DNA of 64,000 nucleotides from Pratylenchus scribneri (taxonomy: Eukaryota; Nematoda; Chromadorea; Rhabditida; Pratylenchidae). Location: positions 4,340,001 through 4,404,000 of the forward strand of contig JAQSEB010000002.1 of assembly GCA_030063045.1 (NCBI GenBank), given 5' to 3'. The stretch's first letter is position 1, and each line of letters starts with the position of its first letter. Shown here one piece after another: positions 45,201 through 55,269 of the stretch. Both the position numbers and the translations under genes were made by a program. The notes under the pieces are model-generated. The model did not search any database. It had not been told where the DNA came from and was given only the letters and a program-made list of their open reading frames with translations.

Positions 45201-48200
45201 AAATTAATCAAATCATTAAGTTTACAAAATGTTTTATTTTTGTTCAAAATTAATTAAACCAAGCTTCCAATTTAATTAATTTATTTTGCAATTTAATTGA
45301 TTCGCAAATTCAGGGATCTCCTCGCAGTCAAAGTCACCGTCCGCTTCAAATTGCCATCTTGCGTTGGACTCGGATCATCCGGTAGATTTATTGATTCTAT
45401 CTTAGTTAGGGGCTAAATTTAAAGATAGCTAGGGTTTAAAACGAAATTTTACCCCAAATTTAATAAATAAAAATTTTCGACCTAAAAGTTAGGTCTCTGA
45501 TTCGAATCCGCCCAGAGGAAATATTTTTCATACACTTTTATGACTCTAATAGAGTATATTTCGAGATGAAATGCAGTAATTAGAACAAGAAAACGGGGTA
45601 CGAATCCTAGTCCTAATGCGGTTACCAAAATTTAGTTCATGGGTTCGAACCCTCTTTTAGAGGAGGCTATTTTTTCTTCAACTTGATTTCCACTTTTATT
45701 CACTTTTAAACATTCTTAAGTACATTTATAGACAAAAATACATTAATCAGAACAAAAAATAATCCCCCAAATTTCAAATTTTTTAGGAGCCTATTGCGTT
45801 TGCATCGCAGCAGCTTTGCTCCAAACGGCCGGCCTAATTCCACCACCAAGCATTTCCGTTGACTCCGACGATTCCCTCGGCTGGGATGAAGCACATTTGG
45901 ACATGGTAAAGAAGAAGAATGGGACACCAAAGAGCGAATATATTATTGGGATACTATTTTTTGCATCAAAAAAGTCCTTACATCAAAGTAGTTTTTGACT
46001 GCTAATAAATTAGAAACATGTTTTAAACGGTGCTAGGACAATTCCTAAACAGTGCAAATGTGGGCGCTTCCTAAAATGGTGCAAATGTGCATATTTTCGA
46101 CTATAATAAATCATAAACCGGTTTTAGACCATACAAACCTTATACCATTTTGTAGATCTCGTAAAGACGCATCGAATGGTATATAAATTGTCATGGTTAA
46201 GTCAGTATTAAACCGTTCAAACCATTTTTTCATTCTTTGGTTTTAAACTCTTTAATTTTAGACCAAACCATGACAATTTATATACCATTCGATGCGTCTT
46301 GATGAGATCTACAAAATGGTATAAGGTTTGTAGGGTCTAAAACCGGCTTATGATTTATTATAGTCGAAAACATCCACATTTGCACCATTTTAGGAAGCGC
46401 CCACATTTGCACCGTCCTTTGTCTATTTAGGAAGTGTCCTCGCATGGTTTTAAACCCTTATAAACTTTATGCCGATTTGTAGATCGCATCAAGACGAGTC
46501 TTTTGCATATATATTTCTTAATTTAAATCGAAATTGAGCGAGTTTTAAACCGTTTAAACCATATTTCCACTTTTTGGTTTTAAACCACTTCATTTGTCCA
46601 AACCATGACAAAAATATATACCATTCGATGCGTCTCGATGATATTTACAAATTGTATAAGATTTGTAGGGTCTAAAATCGGTTTCTGATTAATTATAGAA
46701 GTCAAAAACTATATTTGATGCAAAAAATATTTACTCTTTATTATTCTCAACATTTTTTGCAGATCAGAAAATGGTCTTCTGCGGCCGAATCCTTGATCCA
46801 TGGGAGGGCATCCGGCTTGGATGCTGCCATTTGTACATATGGTTAGCGCGGATATTTTTGGATATATTACATCAAATTTAATTAGGCGGCATTGCCAGCT
46901 ATACGCCGGGGAAACGGATTGAGAATTTGCAAAAGTTGGTGTTTTTTGATGGGAATATGTATTTAATTTGCCGAAAAAGATTAAAATAATTATAATGGTT
47001 TAAAGGTTTGTCCCACACATTCATAAACCAAATATACCCAAAATTGGATAGAGCTGGTCAAGAAGACGCATTGAATGGTATATAATTTGGTTATGGTTTG
47101 GTCAACAATTAAAGGGTTTAAAACGGTTTAAACCACATTTTGGTTTAATGGTTCAAAACTAGATTTAGAATTGGTTAAACCTAAGCCAAAACATAATCAA
47201 ATGATGCATTGACGAGATCTATCGATTGAGAATAAGATTTAGGAGTTTAGGGTGAACCATTGAACCGGTTTTTCGGCAAATTAAATATATTTTACTTTAT
47301 TAATTTTATATTTTTTTCAGTATTCAAGACCTCAAAGTTATTCTAATCAATTCAAGAGTGGAAAGAAATACATCGCGAATGGTAAATTTCAATTTAAAAA
47401 TCAAAAAATCAATAGTAATTTTTGTCAAATTTTCAGGTGCAAACAGTCAAAGAAAATTATCGAAAATATCCGGCCGTTGTTGAGCCCATTTTTGACACAA
47501 TCGATGCATTGGCATATGAGGCAGTGAAAATTTTGCAAAGGCAAATTCATCTTTTGAATGTGCCCTCGGGGACAACGGATGGAGGAAATGGTGAAAATGG
47601 ATCGTTGGAGAATGGGGGCAGAACACCGCAATTGATGGACGGAGATATCCATCAGGTACGGTATCAAAAAAAAGTGGTGGAAAAATAGTGTAAAATTTTT
47701 TTTAAATATTTAAAATAAAATAATATAAAAATTAGAAAAAAAATTTTTTAATTAAATTGCATAATTATTGGTTAAATTACAATAGTTAAAATAATGCATA
47801 TTTTTGTAAAAATTTATCACTTTCTAATGTATTTTTTAGTGTTTTTACTGGTAAATATTTTAGTTTTTTTAATTCTGAATTTTTTTAAAAATTCTGAAAA
47901 ATTTTTAAAAATTCCGATACATTTAAAAAATTCTGAAAAATTTTTACAAATTCAAATTCATATTTTTTCTTCGAGAAATAACTCTCTCCTCTATCAGAAT
48001 GTATTAAATTCTTTCTGTTCACATTTAATTTTAATAATTTTTAATATCAATAACTAATTTGAATTAACATATTTTAAAAGAGATGAGTCTTTTGTATAGG
48101 GAAAATTTTATTTAGAATTTTTTTTGAATTAGTGAATTTTCAAACCTTCTTTTTGAGGTTAAAATTTAATCAAATTCATCTGGATAAATGGTCTGAAAGA

Positions 48201-50060
48201 TGATAATCTTTTCTATAAGAAAAAATTTTACTAAAATTTACAGATTTTTTAAAAAATTTTTAGTGAATTTTAAAAAATCTATTAAATTTTTACCAAAGTT
48301 TGGGGTTTAAAATTTGTACCTCTCATATTTAAACAGATAATTTACTTATTATTATTAGCAGAATAGGACCGGAAGCCAAAAATTTTTAGATTTTTAAAAA
48401 ATTTAAAAAATTTAGTGAATTTTAAAACAATTTGGTAATATTTTTACCAAGCCTTTCTGCTTAAATTCCCGAAATAAATGCACAATTTACCCTAGCAGAA
48501 CAGCACCGGAAGCCATCATGGCAGTCACCATCACCACCAAAATCTGCAACCATCTTCACTGGGCGGTGGTCGGTCATCTTCAATCGCTGGCTCCTCCTAC
48601 GTGGCCGGCGGAAAACGTGGCTCAAATGCATCCGCAGTGAGTGGCCTCTCAACGGGAACGGCGAGGATTGAGAAGAATGAACTGACGGACACTTTTGATC
48701 GACTCAATGAACTTTGCCGAATGAATAATCAGCTGTTGATTACGTTGGGTAGGTGTCTCTTCCGAGACAGCCAAACTTGTCGCGCGCCGTTTAAAATAAC
48801 TTGTTAAAGAGTGAACCAAATTTTAATGTTTTGGTATTGGTATCAAATTAAAGAGCAGACTTTTGGCTATCCAATTAAATTAATTTTATTTAAATTGGCT
48901 TAGAATTGATGAAATTATGGCCAAAAAAGCATTTAAAATGGCCTTAATTATGGATTTGCGAAATTTTCATTGGTTTTTTTGGCCATAATTCCATCAATTT
49001 TGAACCAATTTAAATAAAATTAATTTCATTGGATAGCCAAAAGTCTGTTCTTCAATTTGATAACAAAATCATTAAAATTGGTTCATTCCTTGATGAGTTA
49101 TTTTAAACGGCGTTAAGTTGGTCAACTCTCTTCAAATATTTATGAATTTTGTATTTTTTAGGTGTTGGCCACGCAAAAGTTGATCAAATTTGCACATTGC
49201 TGTGAGTCAAAAATACAAAAAAATTAAAATATTAATTTTTTATTGATTAGTGGAAGGTACGGAATCCACCCAAAAATGACTGGGGCGGGCGGTGGAGGAT
49301 GTCTATTTGCATTTTTGAAACCAGGTAAAATTTTGATGGAATTAATTCATAATCTGAATTTTGCTCAGAGACATCACAAACTCTGTTGAGCATGATCAAA
49401 GAGGAGCTTCGGAAGGACGGCTATGAGATGTGGCAGCCAACACTTGGAGGTAATTTTTGAAAATAAAACTTTAAATTTCGGTTTCACGTACCTTAATTTT
49501 CCAAAAACCTCGATTTTCAATTTTCCTAAAACCTCGATTTTCAATTTTCCAAAAACCTCGATTTTCAATTTTCCAAAAACCTCGATTTTCAATTTTCCAA
49601 AAACCTCGATTTTCAATTTTCCAAAAACCTCGATTTTCTGTTTTTCAAAAAAGTGAATTTTCAGTTTTTCAAAAATCTTAAGTTTCAGTTTTGCAAAAAC
49701 TTTATTTTTCGAAAACCTTAGATTTCATTTTTCAAAAACCTTGATTTTCAATTATTCAAAAACCCTAAATTTCAATTTTGAAAAACTCTAAATTTCGAAA
49801 AACCTTTAATTTTCAGTTTTGAAAAATCCTAAATTTCAATATATTTAAAATTATATTTTTAATCCATATTAGGTCCCGGTGTTCTCCTGCATCACAGCAA
49901 GCCGGAACTGTTCATATCCGGCTCAAACAGTTCGGCGTCAAGCACGGGAAGGGGCAGCAGTTCATCGGCGGCCGTGCCCACTTTTGGTGGCATTTCCTCT
50001 CGCTCAAACACTCCAGCCAGCTCCCATCAATCAACACCGGCGGTCCGGCATAAAAAATAG
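39222..50060 (+). CDS. Mevalonate kinase with low-complexity extensions
   Basis: A GHMP-family kinase making 5-phosphomevalonate for isoprenoids. A likely start exon 39222-39246 joins in phase to 42235-42537, then 42968-43032, 43081-43118, 43165-43228, 43275-43320, 43915-44071, 44568-44762, 45314-45381, 45787-45905, 46763-46841, 46886-46934, 47321-47381, 47437-47655, 48496-48748, 49162-49201, 49251-49324, 49369-49449 and 49873-50060; all phases agree (707 aa). Core motifs: VSAPGKIILFGEHAVVYG, AGSIDLRTYLSL, LPSCVGLGSSGAYC (ATP loop), HGRASGLDAAICTYGG and MTGAGGGGC. Usual enzymes are about 400 residues. The excess is an N-terminal Ser/Asn/Ala-rich part, a Gln/Pro-rich insert, a Gly/Ser/His-rich insert of about 100 residues and a Ser-rich tail. 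The first exon is the weakest part of the model. Confidence 0.92.
39340..39660. repeat. GACGCGTC-core repeat, mevalonate kinase intron 1
   Basis: GCTGGTCAAGACGCATTGAA core, two 47-bp-type units in the opposite orientation to 36690-37085, then an eroded second core near 39590. Confidence 0.7.
40250..40272 (+). repeat. Poly-G tract (23 G)
   Basis: Twenty-three consecutive G in AT-rich sequence of the first mevalonate kinase intron. Confidence 0.95.
40640..41600. other. GC-rich island inside mevalonate kinase intron 1
   Basis: Higher GC, CAGCAG- and CCAGCCGC-type short repeats, and pyrimidine-rich runs. It could be an internal promoter or an unrecognised 5' exon of the kinase. Open frames here are short and show no domain. 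Confidence 0.35.
41860..42170. repeat. GACGCGTC-core repeat, two 47-bp units
   Basis: AGATCTCTTCAAGATGCATC, two 47-bp units, then ACCATTGCGTCTTCTTGACC and CTCTATCCAATTTTGGG; ends 60 bp before the first large mevalonate kinase exon. Confidence 0.75.
42600..42905. repeat. Palindromic MITE-like repeat (GGCGATAT family)
   Basis: Complete copy: ATATCTCGAGAAGGAAGCAA...GAAGGCGATATGCC and, inverted, GGTATATCGCCTTTTCGGAT...GTTGAGCTTTGGCC. It lies in mevalonate kinase intron 2. Confidence 0.7.
43330..43900. repeat. 61-bp tandem array, five units
   Basis: Five units of the TTAAACCGGTTTAA/TTCACTTGGCCATAACTT type with the standard flanks, in a mevalonate kinase intron. Confidence 0.8.
44155..44480. repeat. 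GACGCGTC-core repeat, two 47-bp units
   Basis: GGTCAAAACGCATTGAATGG, two units, then ATGATGCGTCTTGAGCGAG; in a mevalonate kinase intron. Confidence 0.7.
44961..45177. mobile_element. Short TIR repeat, about 215 bp
   Basis: Ends CGTATTTTTCCTAATTTTGG and, inverted, CCATATTTTTCCTAATTTTG. The inner boxes CTATTATTGG resemble the TACCGTATTT element at 22408. In a mevalonate kinase intron. Confidence 0.5.
46029..46446. mobile_element. Foldback element with GACGCGTC-type core, 9-bp TSD
   Basis: Flanked by GTTTTAAAC (46020-46028 and 46447-46455). The arms pair over most of the length: GTGCAAATGTGGGCGCTTCC and its inverse near 46395, CGACTATAATAAATCATAAA and its inverse near 46345, and the core AAGACGCATCGAATGGTATA (46164) with its inverse ACCATTCGATGCGTCTTGAT (46281). 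A second, partial copy follows to 46690. In a mevalonate kinase intron. Confidence 0.82.
46990..47280. repeat. GACGCGTC-core repeat, one 47-bp unit
   Basis: Single-unit version with both end cores (GTCAAGAAGACGCATTGAAT near 47057; ATGATGCATTGACGAG near 47200), in a mevalonate kinase intron. Confidence 0.7.
48770..49120. mobile_element. Foldback repeat, about 350 bp
   Basis: Arms pair as CGCCGTTTAAAATAACTTGT with its inverse near 49105, GAACCAAATTTTAATG with its inverse near 49070, and GACTTTTGGCTATCCAATTA with its inverse near 49030. In a mevalonate kinase intron. Confidence 0.7.
49500..49645 (+). repeat. 24-bp minisatellite
   Basis: About six units of AAACCTCGATTTTCAATTTT plus CCAA, followed by more eroded copies to about 49840, in the last mevalonate kinase intron. 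Confidence 0.9.
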
Positions 50061-50639
50061 CTGCCGGCTTCAACATTTTTGACTTCACCCAAATTCCCGG
50101 TCCAACGCGAAAGTTGGACATCAAAAACAACCAAAAAAAAACGGCGCTCCTATTTCTTCCTATTTGAAGTGCCTTTGCCAAACCAAAATGAACACTCCCA
50201 CAAACAAATAAATAAAATGAATGAATGGATGATGAGATGAGGTTTTTTAAATCCAAAGATGTCCATGTCCACCCAAAATATTAATATTATATGTACGAAT
50301 GTTTTTTTACGTTCCACACTTTGACCTTTATTTTTTCACCACCCATTTTTGTGCAATAGCCACCAGTCTCATCATTTAAATATATTTTTGATATGTAGGA
50401 TAGGGTATAAAATAAATATATAGATGTGCAAAGTTTATTTCTCCCCCTCCATATTTAATGTTTTTTCAAGGCCCAATCCCAGTCCCCACCGCCTCTGAAC
50501 TTCACAATATAGTTTTGTTTATTTTTTTTACATTTTTACAACTCATTTATTTGTGTTCTTTTTGAAAATAAAATTTTATAAAATTTGCTATATAATTTGG
50601 ATTGTATTGAAAAAATTGCCGAAAAATGTTTGCCAAAAC

Positions 50640-50900
50640 AATAATGGTTTAAGGGTTTATCCCACACATTTACAAACCAAATATACCCAAAATTGAATAG
50701 AGCTGGTCAAGAAGACGCATTGAATGGTATATAATTTGGTTATGGTTTGGTCAACAATTAAAGGGTTTTAAACGGTTTAAACCACATTTTGGTTTGGTCA
50801 ACAATTAAAGGGTTTTAAACGGTTTAAACCACATTTTGGTTTGGTCAACAATTAAAGGGTTTTAAACGGTTTAAAACTACATTTTGGTCCAAATTAATTT
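50640..50900. repeat. GACGCGTC-core repeat, three units
   Basis: GGTCAAGAAGACGCATTGAA core, then three 47-bp-type units. The second end is missing and runs into the tRNA-like unit. It lies between the convergent mevalonate kinase and CaaX-protein genes. Confidence 0.7.
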
Positions 50901-50920
50901 AATATTCATACAAATTTAAG

Positions 50921-51010
50921 AAAAAAAATCATTTGCTGCTACTGGGTATTGAACCATATCGACCCGAGGAAAAAATGAGCGGCTTAACCGATTGAGCTAA
51001 TTCGATCACA
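50921..51010 (-). other. tRNA-like / SINE-type pol III unit
   Basis: On the minus strand an A-box-like TTAGCTCAATCGGTTA (51000-50985) is followed by a B-box GGTTCAATACC (50955-50945) and a run of eight T (50928-50921) that could terminate pol III. The expected acceptor-stem ends do not pair, so I read it as a tRNA pseudogene or SINE head, not a working tRNA. Confidence 0.5.
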
Positions 51011-51496
51011 CAGGAAGCTAGGATTGATTTAACCAATATACAAAGTCTTTGAAGAGATCTATCCATTCACCAACAGAGTACAAGCTTTTATAGGTTTAGG
51101 AGAAACTTCTGTACCACTAAAAATTTTGTTTAAAAATATTTACTGTTTACTCTAATAAATTTTACTTTGATTTTGACTACCAAAAAATTAGTTTGAAATA
51201 TTTATTTTTATCTGTGTGAAGAAAATGCGAACATGATGATAAAATTTAAAAAATGAAAGTGATATAATATGCGTCAATAAAATTATGTTGGGATTGGGAT
51301 TGATATATGGATATGGGTTAGGTCAAAAAACAATGCAAAAATAGTGCGCCGTCTAACAAAAAAAAACATTAATGATATTGATTAGTTATGGAGCATCATG
51401 TCAATTTTGTTTCTTTTCGGTCAATCAATCAAATAAATCGATATTCGCAAGTGAGCACACATCCTTTGGTGGTCCTCTGTTGGCGCCAACACTCAC

Positions 51497-53629
51497 TCAA
51501 AGAACGCTGCACAGTTTGGTCTTGTTGGTCTTTTGCGGTGGCTGCTGCTTCGGTTCGACTTTGCCTTCTTGCGCTGATGAGGAGAATCCGCCATGACCAT
51601 TTGCTGCTGTGTCCGAATCCATGTCGTTGTTGGTGGTGGTGGTAATGTTGCCATCATTGTTGTGGTCGTTTTGTCCCACATCAGCAGCAGAATTGAATGC
51701 GAGATCCTAAAATCAATAAGGTTTAAAAATCTTTAAAAATTAAGTCCAAAGACGTTAAGTTGGTTCAAAAACTCGATATGCTTACCCTTAAAAAGGTCAA
51801 AAACCGTTAAAATGATTCAAAAAAACACTAAAAAAGATGACCCGAAAAACCTAAAGATAGTTCAAAAAAACCCTTAAGGATTAATTATGTTCAAAAAACC
51901 TTAAAAATGTCAAAAACCCATAAAATGGTTCAAAAAACCCTTAAGATGGTTCTAAAACTCTTAATATAGTTCAAAAATCTTAAATCGGCACAAAAACCCT
52001 ATGGCTCAAAAACCTAAGGACTATCAACAATGTCCAGAAAAAGTTGATGATCTCCCAAATTTTTATATAGCCTAAAAATCCTTAAGATGGAAATTGGAAA
52101 ACCTTAAAAATGTACCGATTCTTCTCCACCGCTCTCGGTGACCATCGCCGAAACTTCATTGTTGCCTTCCACCATTGAAATGTCCTTCTAAAGAGTAAAT
52201 TACTTAAAATTATCCGTAATTAATTTTACCTGTTGCTTTTCTTCCTCCTCTTTCGGTGTTGGCGAATATGGCGATATTGCGGTTTTGGTGGATTCATCCA
52301 AATTTTCGGAATCAGTCGCCGAAACATCGAGGAGATTTGACACCTCATGAGCCGAGCCGCCGTTTTGTCCAGCCGTAGAATTGAATGGAAGATCCTAAAA
52401 ATAGACAAAAGTTCAAAAATTAAATATTTTTGTATTTTACCGATTCTTCTCCAACATCATTGTTGGTGGCCATCGCCGGAACTTCATCATTGCCTTTGCC
52501 TTCCATCATTGAAAGTTCCTTCTAAAAAATAATTTATTAAAATTGACAGTAAAATTCCCAACCTTTTGCTTTCCATCTTCTTCTTCTTTGGGTGATGGCG
52601 GCGGCGATTCGTCCTTCTTGGCTTCCTCCACCAAATTGTCTGGAAGGCTCTAAAATAGACACAAAAATTTTACTAATTTCATTAAAAATTTTTTGCAAAT
52701 ATTTTTGACCCATTTGGAAGAGCGGACCCCTGGACTTTGTGCAAATTTATGGGTCTCGGGTTCGAACCCACTCCGAGGAAGTCATTTTTTCCTGGTCTGG
52801 TTTTCACATTTTATGAATTCTATTTTACATTTCTAGGCTAATTAGAATCAAAAAACAGAGGCATAAACCAAATTTAATGAACTAGTTTTTATTTTATTCA
52901 TTTACCGATTCATCTCCAATGCCGTTGGTCATCGCAGAAACTTCGGTGTTCTTGCCTTCTAGCATTGATGAGTCATCTCCAAAGCTGATGGCGGCCACCG
53001 TATAAGGCGCATTCTTGCCTTCTAACACTGCGGAAATGCTCATCTAAAAAAGTAAAAAATCTCAAGGTATCATCTTCAGGTCTTTTTAGCTAGTAAATCT
53101 TAAGGCCTTTTGACCAGTAAATCTTCAGGTTTTTTTCACCAGTAAATCTTAAGGTCTTTTTGACCAGTAAATCTTAAGGTCATCTTAAGGTCCTTTTTAC
53201 CAGTAAATCTTAAGGTCCTTTTTTACCAGTAAATCTTAAGGTCCTTTTTACCAGTAAACCTTAAGGTTTTTGTCCCAAACTCCAAATTCTTAAGGTTTTT
53301 AAAGAAATTTACAATGACCTGTTGCTTCTCTTCCGCTTTCGATGAATGCAGTGATTCGTCCTTCTTGTCTACGTTGGCTTCCTCCGAATCGGTGTAATCA
53401 GTCGAAACATCGCAGGCATTCAAATTTGACACCTCAAGTGCAATGGCTTCGTCGGTGCTGTTCAACTTTGATGCAGAATTGTTGTGGTGGTCGAGTTCGG
53501 CAACATTTCCATCGTCTTAAAAATGAAGTTAATTAAAGTAAATAAAAGTAATATTTTACCAAGTGTGACATTCATGACTTGGCCGACAATTTCCTGGACT
53601 ATTTGCTCATCTTGCTGCTCGACGGACAT
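51497..53629 (-). CDS. Disordered acidic protein with repeated exons and C-terminal CaaX box
   Basis: I do not recognise this family. Eight minus-strand exons: 53629-53560, 53515-53319, 53043-52906, 52649-52563, 52521-52441, 52394-52230, 52187-52116, 51706-51497 (339 aa). From exon 3 on, every junction is phase 0. Two exon types alternate. One is short and begins K(E/D)(L/I)SM(M/V)EG and ends GEES; the other begins DL(P/A)FNS and contains PSPKEEE or EEKQQ. This implies exon-pair duplication. Composition is Asp/Glu/Ser/Asn-rich with no hydrophobic core. The protein ends KLCSVL, a CaaX-type prenylation signal whose Leu favours geranylgeranylation. A membrane-tethered disordered protein is the inference. 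Confidence 0.78.
52725..52800 (+). repeat. tRNA-like SINE-type unit
   Basis: GCAAATTTATGGGTCTC followed by a perfect B-box GGTTCGAACCC (52759-52769). It is a relative of the units at 60-330 and 45480-45660, and lies in an intron of the CaaX-protein gene. Confidence 0.5.
53065..53285. repeat. 26-bp minisatellite
   Basis: About seven units of CCAGTAAATCTTAAGGTCCT plus TTTTTA, in intron 2 of the CaaX-protein gene. Confidence 0.85.
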
Positions 53630-55269
53630 TGTTATTAGTTGTGAAGTTTAGTGGATTTTATTAAAAAATAATTTGCTTTATTAGTTTTGTCTTTTAATTT
53701 GCTATGGATAAAAACTATATGAACAGTTCTTCTGGATTAGTTTAGTATTTTTAAGGACATTATAAGTAACACGCGCGGATTAGCAAACAATTTTGGCATG
53801 AAAAGGTATGAGTGAGTAAGCTGGGGTTCTTAGCGCGCATTAAAATGGTCCGGAATTACGTAAACTAATCGTCGGATGTTGTAAAAGTAAAAGCAATACT
53901 AAAAACTATTATATGTACATGTTTTCTTATGTAATTGATGATGATAAAGCTATTGAGTTTCCTTGAATAAGATAAACCCATAAAACAATAACAAAAAAAA
54001 TCAATTATCTCACCCCCTCCCCTTCTTTATTTTTCCTTTGAGTGCGCGCTTTTAAGGATTTTGGTCAAGCCCAGCAGAGCTCCAAAATTGTCATTTCGAG
54101 AAGAGAGTGTAAAAGGCCAATAAGAAGAATAAATAATCCATAAACATTTATGGCCATATAATCCCATCTACCCATTCATAGTGCGGCGGGAATATAGCAG
54201 TGTGGACGTGTGGGAATGGAAAGCGAGTATCGATAATTTTTTCGAGGATTTTTTGAACTTAATAAAAAGCGAATGAGTAAACTTCTCGCATTTCGCCCAA
54301 ACTTTGTGTAAAAAATGAATGGAATCCGCAAATTTGTTTTGCATTTATTTTTGTTTTTGTTCGTCTAGAAGAAGGAGAAATTCAATACGCCTTAAAAATG
54401 TGCATCATATCAAAAAGAATGAGGAGTGGAGGAGGAAAATTGGATAAAAAAAAGGAAGAATGAAAGGGCATAGGAGGAGGAGGAAGAAATTAAATTATGA
54501 ATGATAAGAAAAAATCTTCTAGATTTTCTTTGCACTTGCTCGCCACCAATGTAACAGATAAAGATTAAGGAGAAGAAATGACGCTGGGAATGATGAAATT
54601 GATATTGATTGAGAGATACTGGGCAGTGGTGCAGTTTATGGGATGGAAGGGAAAAAAGATGATGAAGAAGGAGGAGAAGAAGAAGAGAACGATGAGGATG
54701 ATGAAGAAGAGATGAAGCTGAGGACGATCTTCTTTCATCATCCTCTTCATTATCATCTTCTTCTTCATATCCTTTTCATTATCTTCCTCATCATCTTCTT
54801 CTTCTTCTTCATCCTCATCATTATCTTCTTCTTCTTTTTCTTGATCTTCATCATCCTTTTTCTCTTCAATCCGGTAAACTGCAATAGTAACCTAGCACCC
54901 CGAGGCCCGAGCCGAGATTGTAGGGATACAATGCGCCAACAAAAATCGGAAATTTGAAAAAAATCAATGAGGATTAGTTATAGTACCGTACACGAGATTC
55001 GGTTTTGGTTTGTTTTGGCTACACAAACTCAAATCCAAAAAGTCCATTCCACTTTCTACGCCATTATAAATTTAAAATGGAATTGTTGGTTTTTTGATGC
55101 CCCGACCAAATGCCGGAATTGGCAACAGCGGATCAAAAAACCAACAATTGCTTTTTATTTTGAAGGGCGAAATCTTCCAGAATATTAAACATCCTTGTTC
55201 CTCAATCCTCAATCCTCACCTCATCTCATAAGATATCCTCCAATTTATTTCCAATCTTCCAAATTAAAT
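53630..55269. other. Intergenic region between divergent CaaX-protein and ALKBH4 genes
   Basis: Both promoters must lie here. A purine-rich then pyrimidine-rich block (54640-54860, GAA/GAT and CTT/ATC runs) forms a partly self-complementary stretch that creates open frames of Glu/Asp or Phe/Ile. No gene was recognised; a 73-codon open frame at 54967-55188 has no known domain. Confidence 0.45.

Noticed and set aside
50921..51010. Functional tRNA gene
   Set aside because: A and B boxes are present but the acceptor-stem ends do not pair.
54565..54957. Glu/Asp and Phe/Ile-rich frames
   Set aside because: They are translations of a GAA/CTT-type simple repeat.
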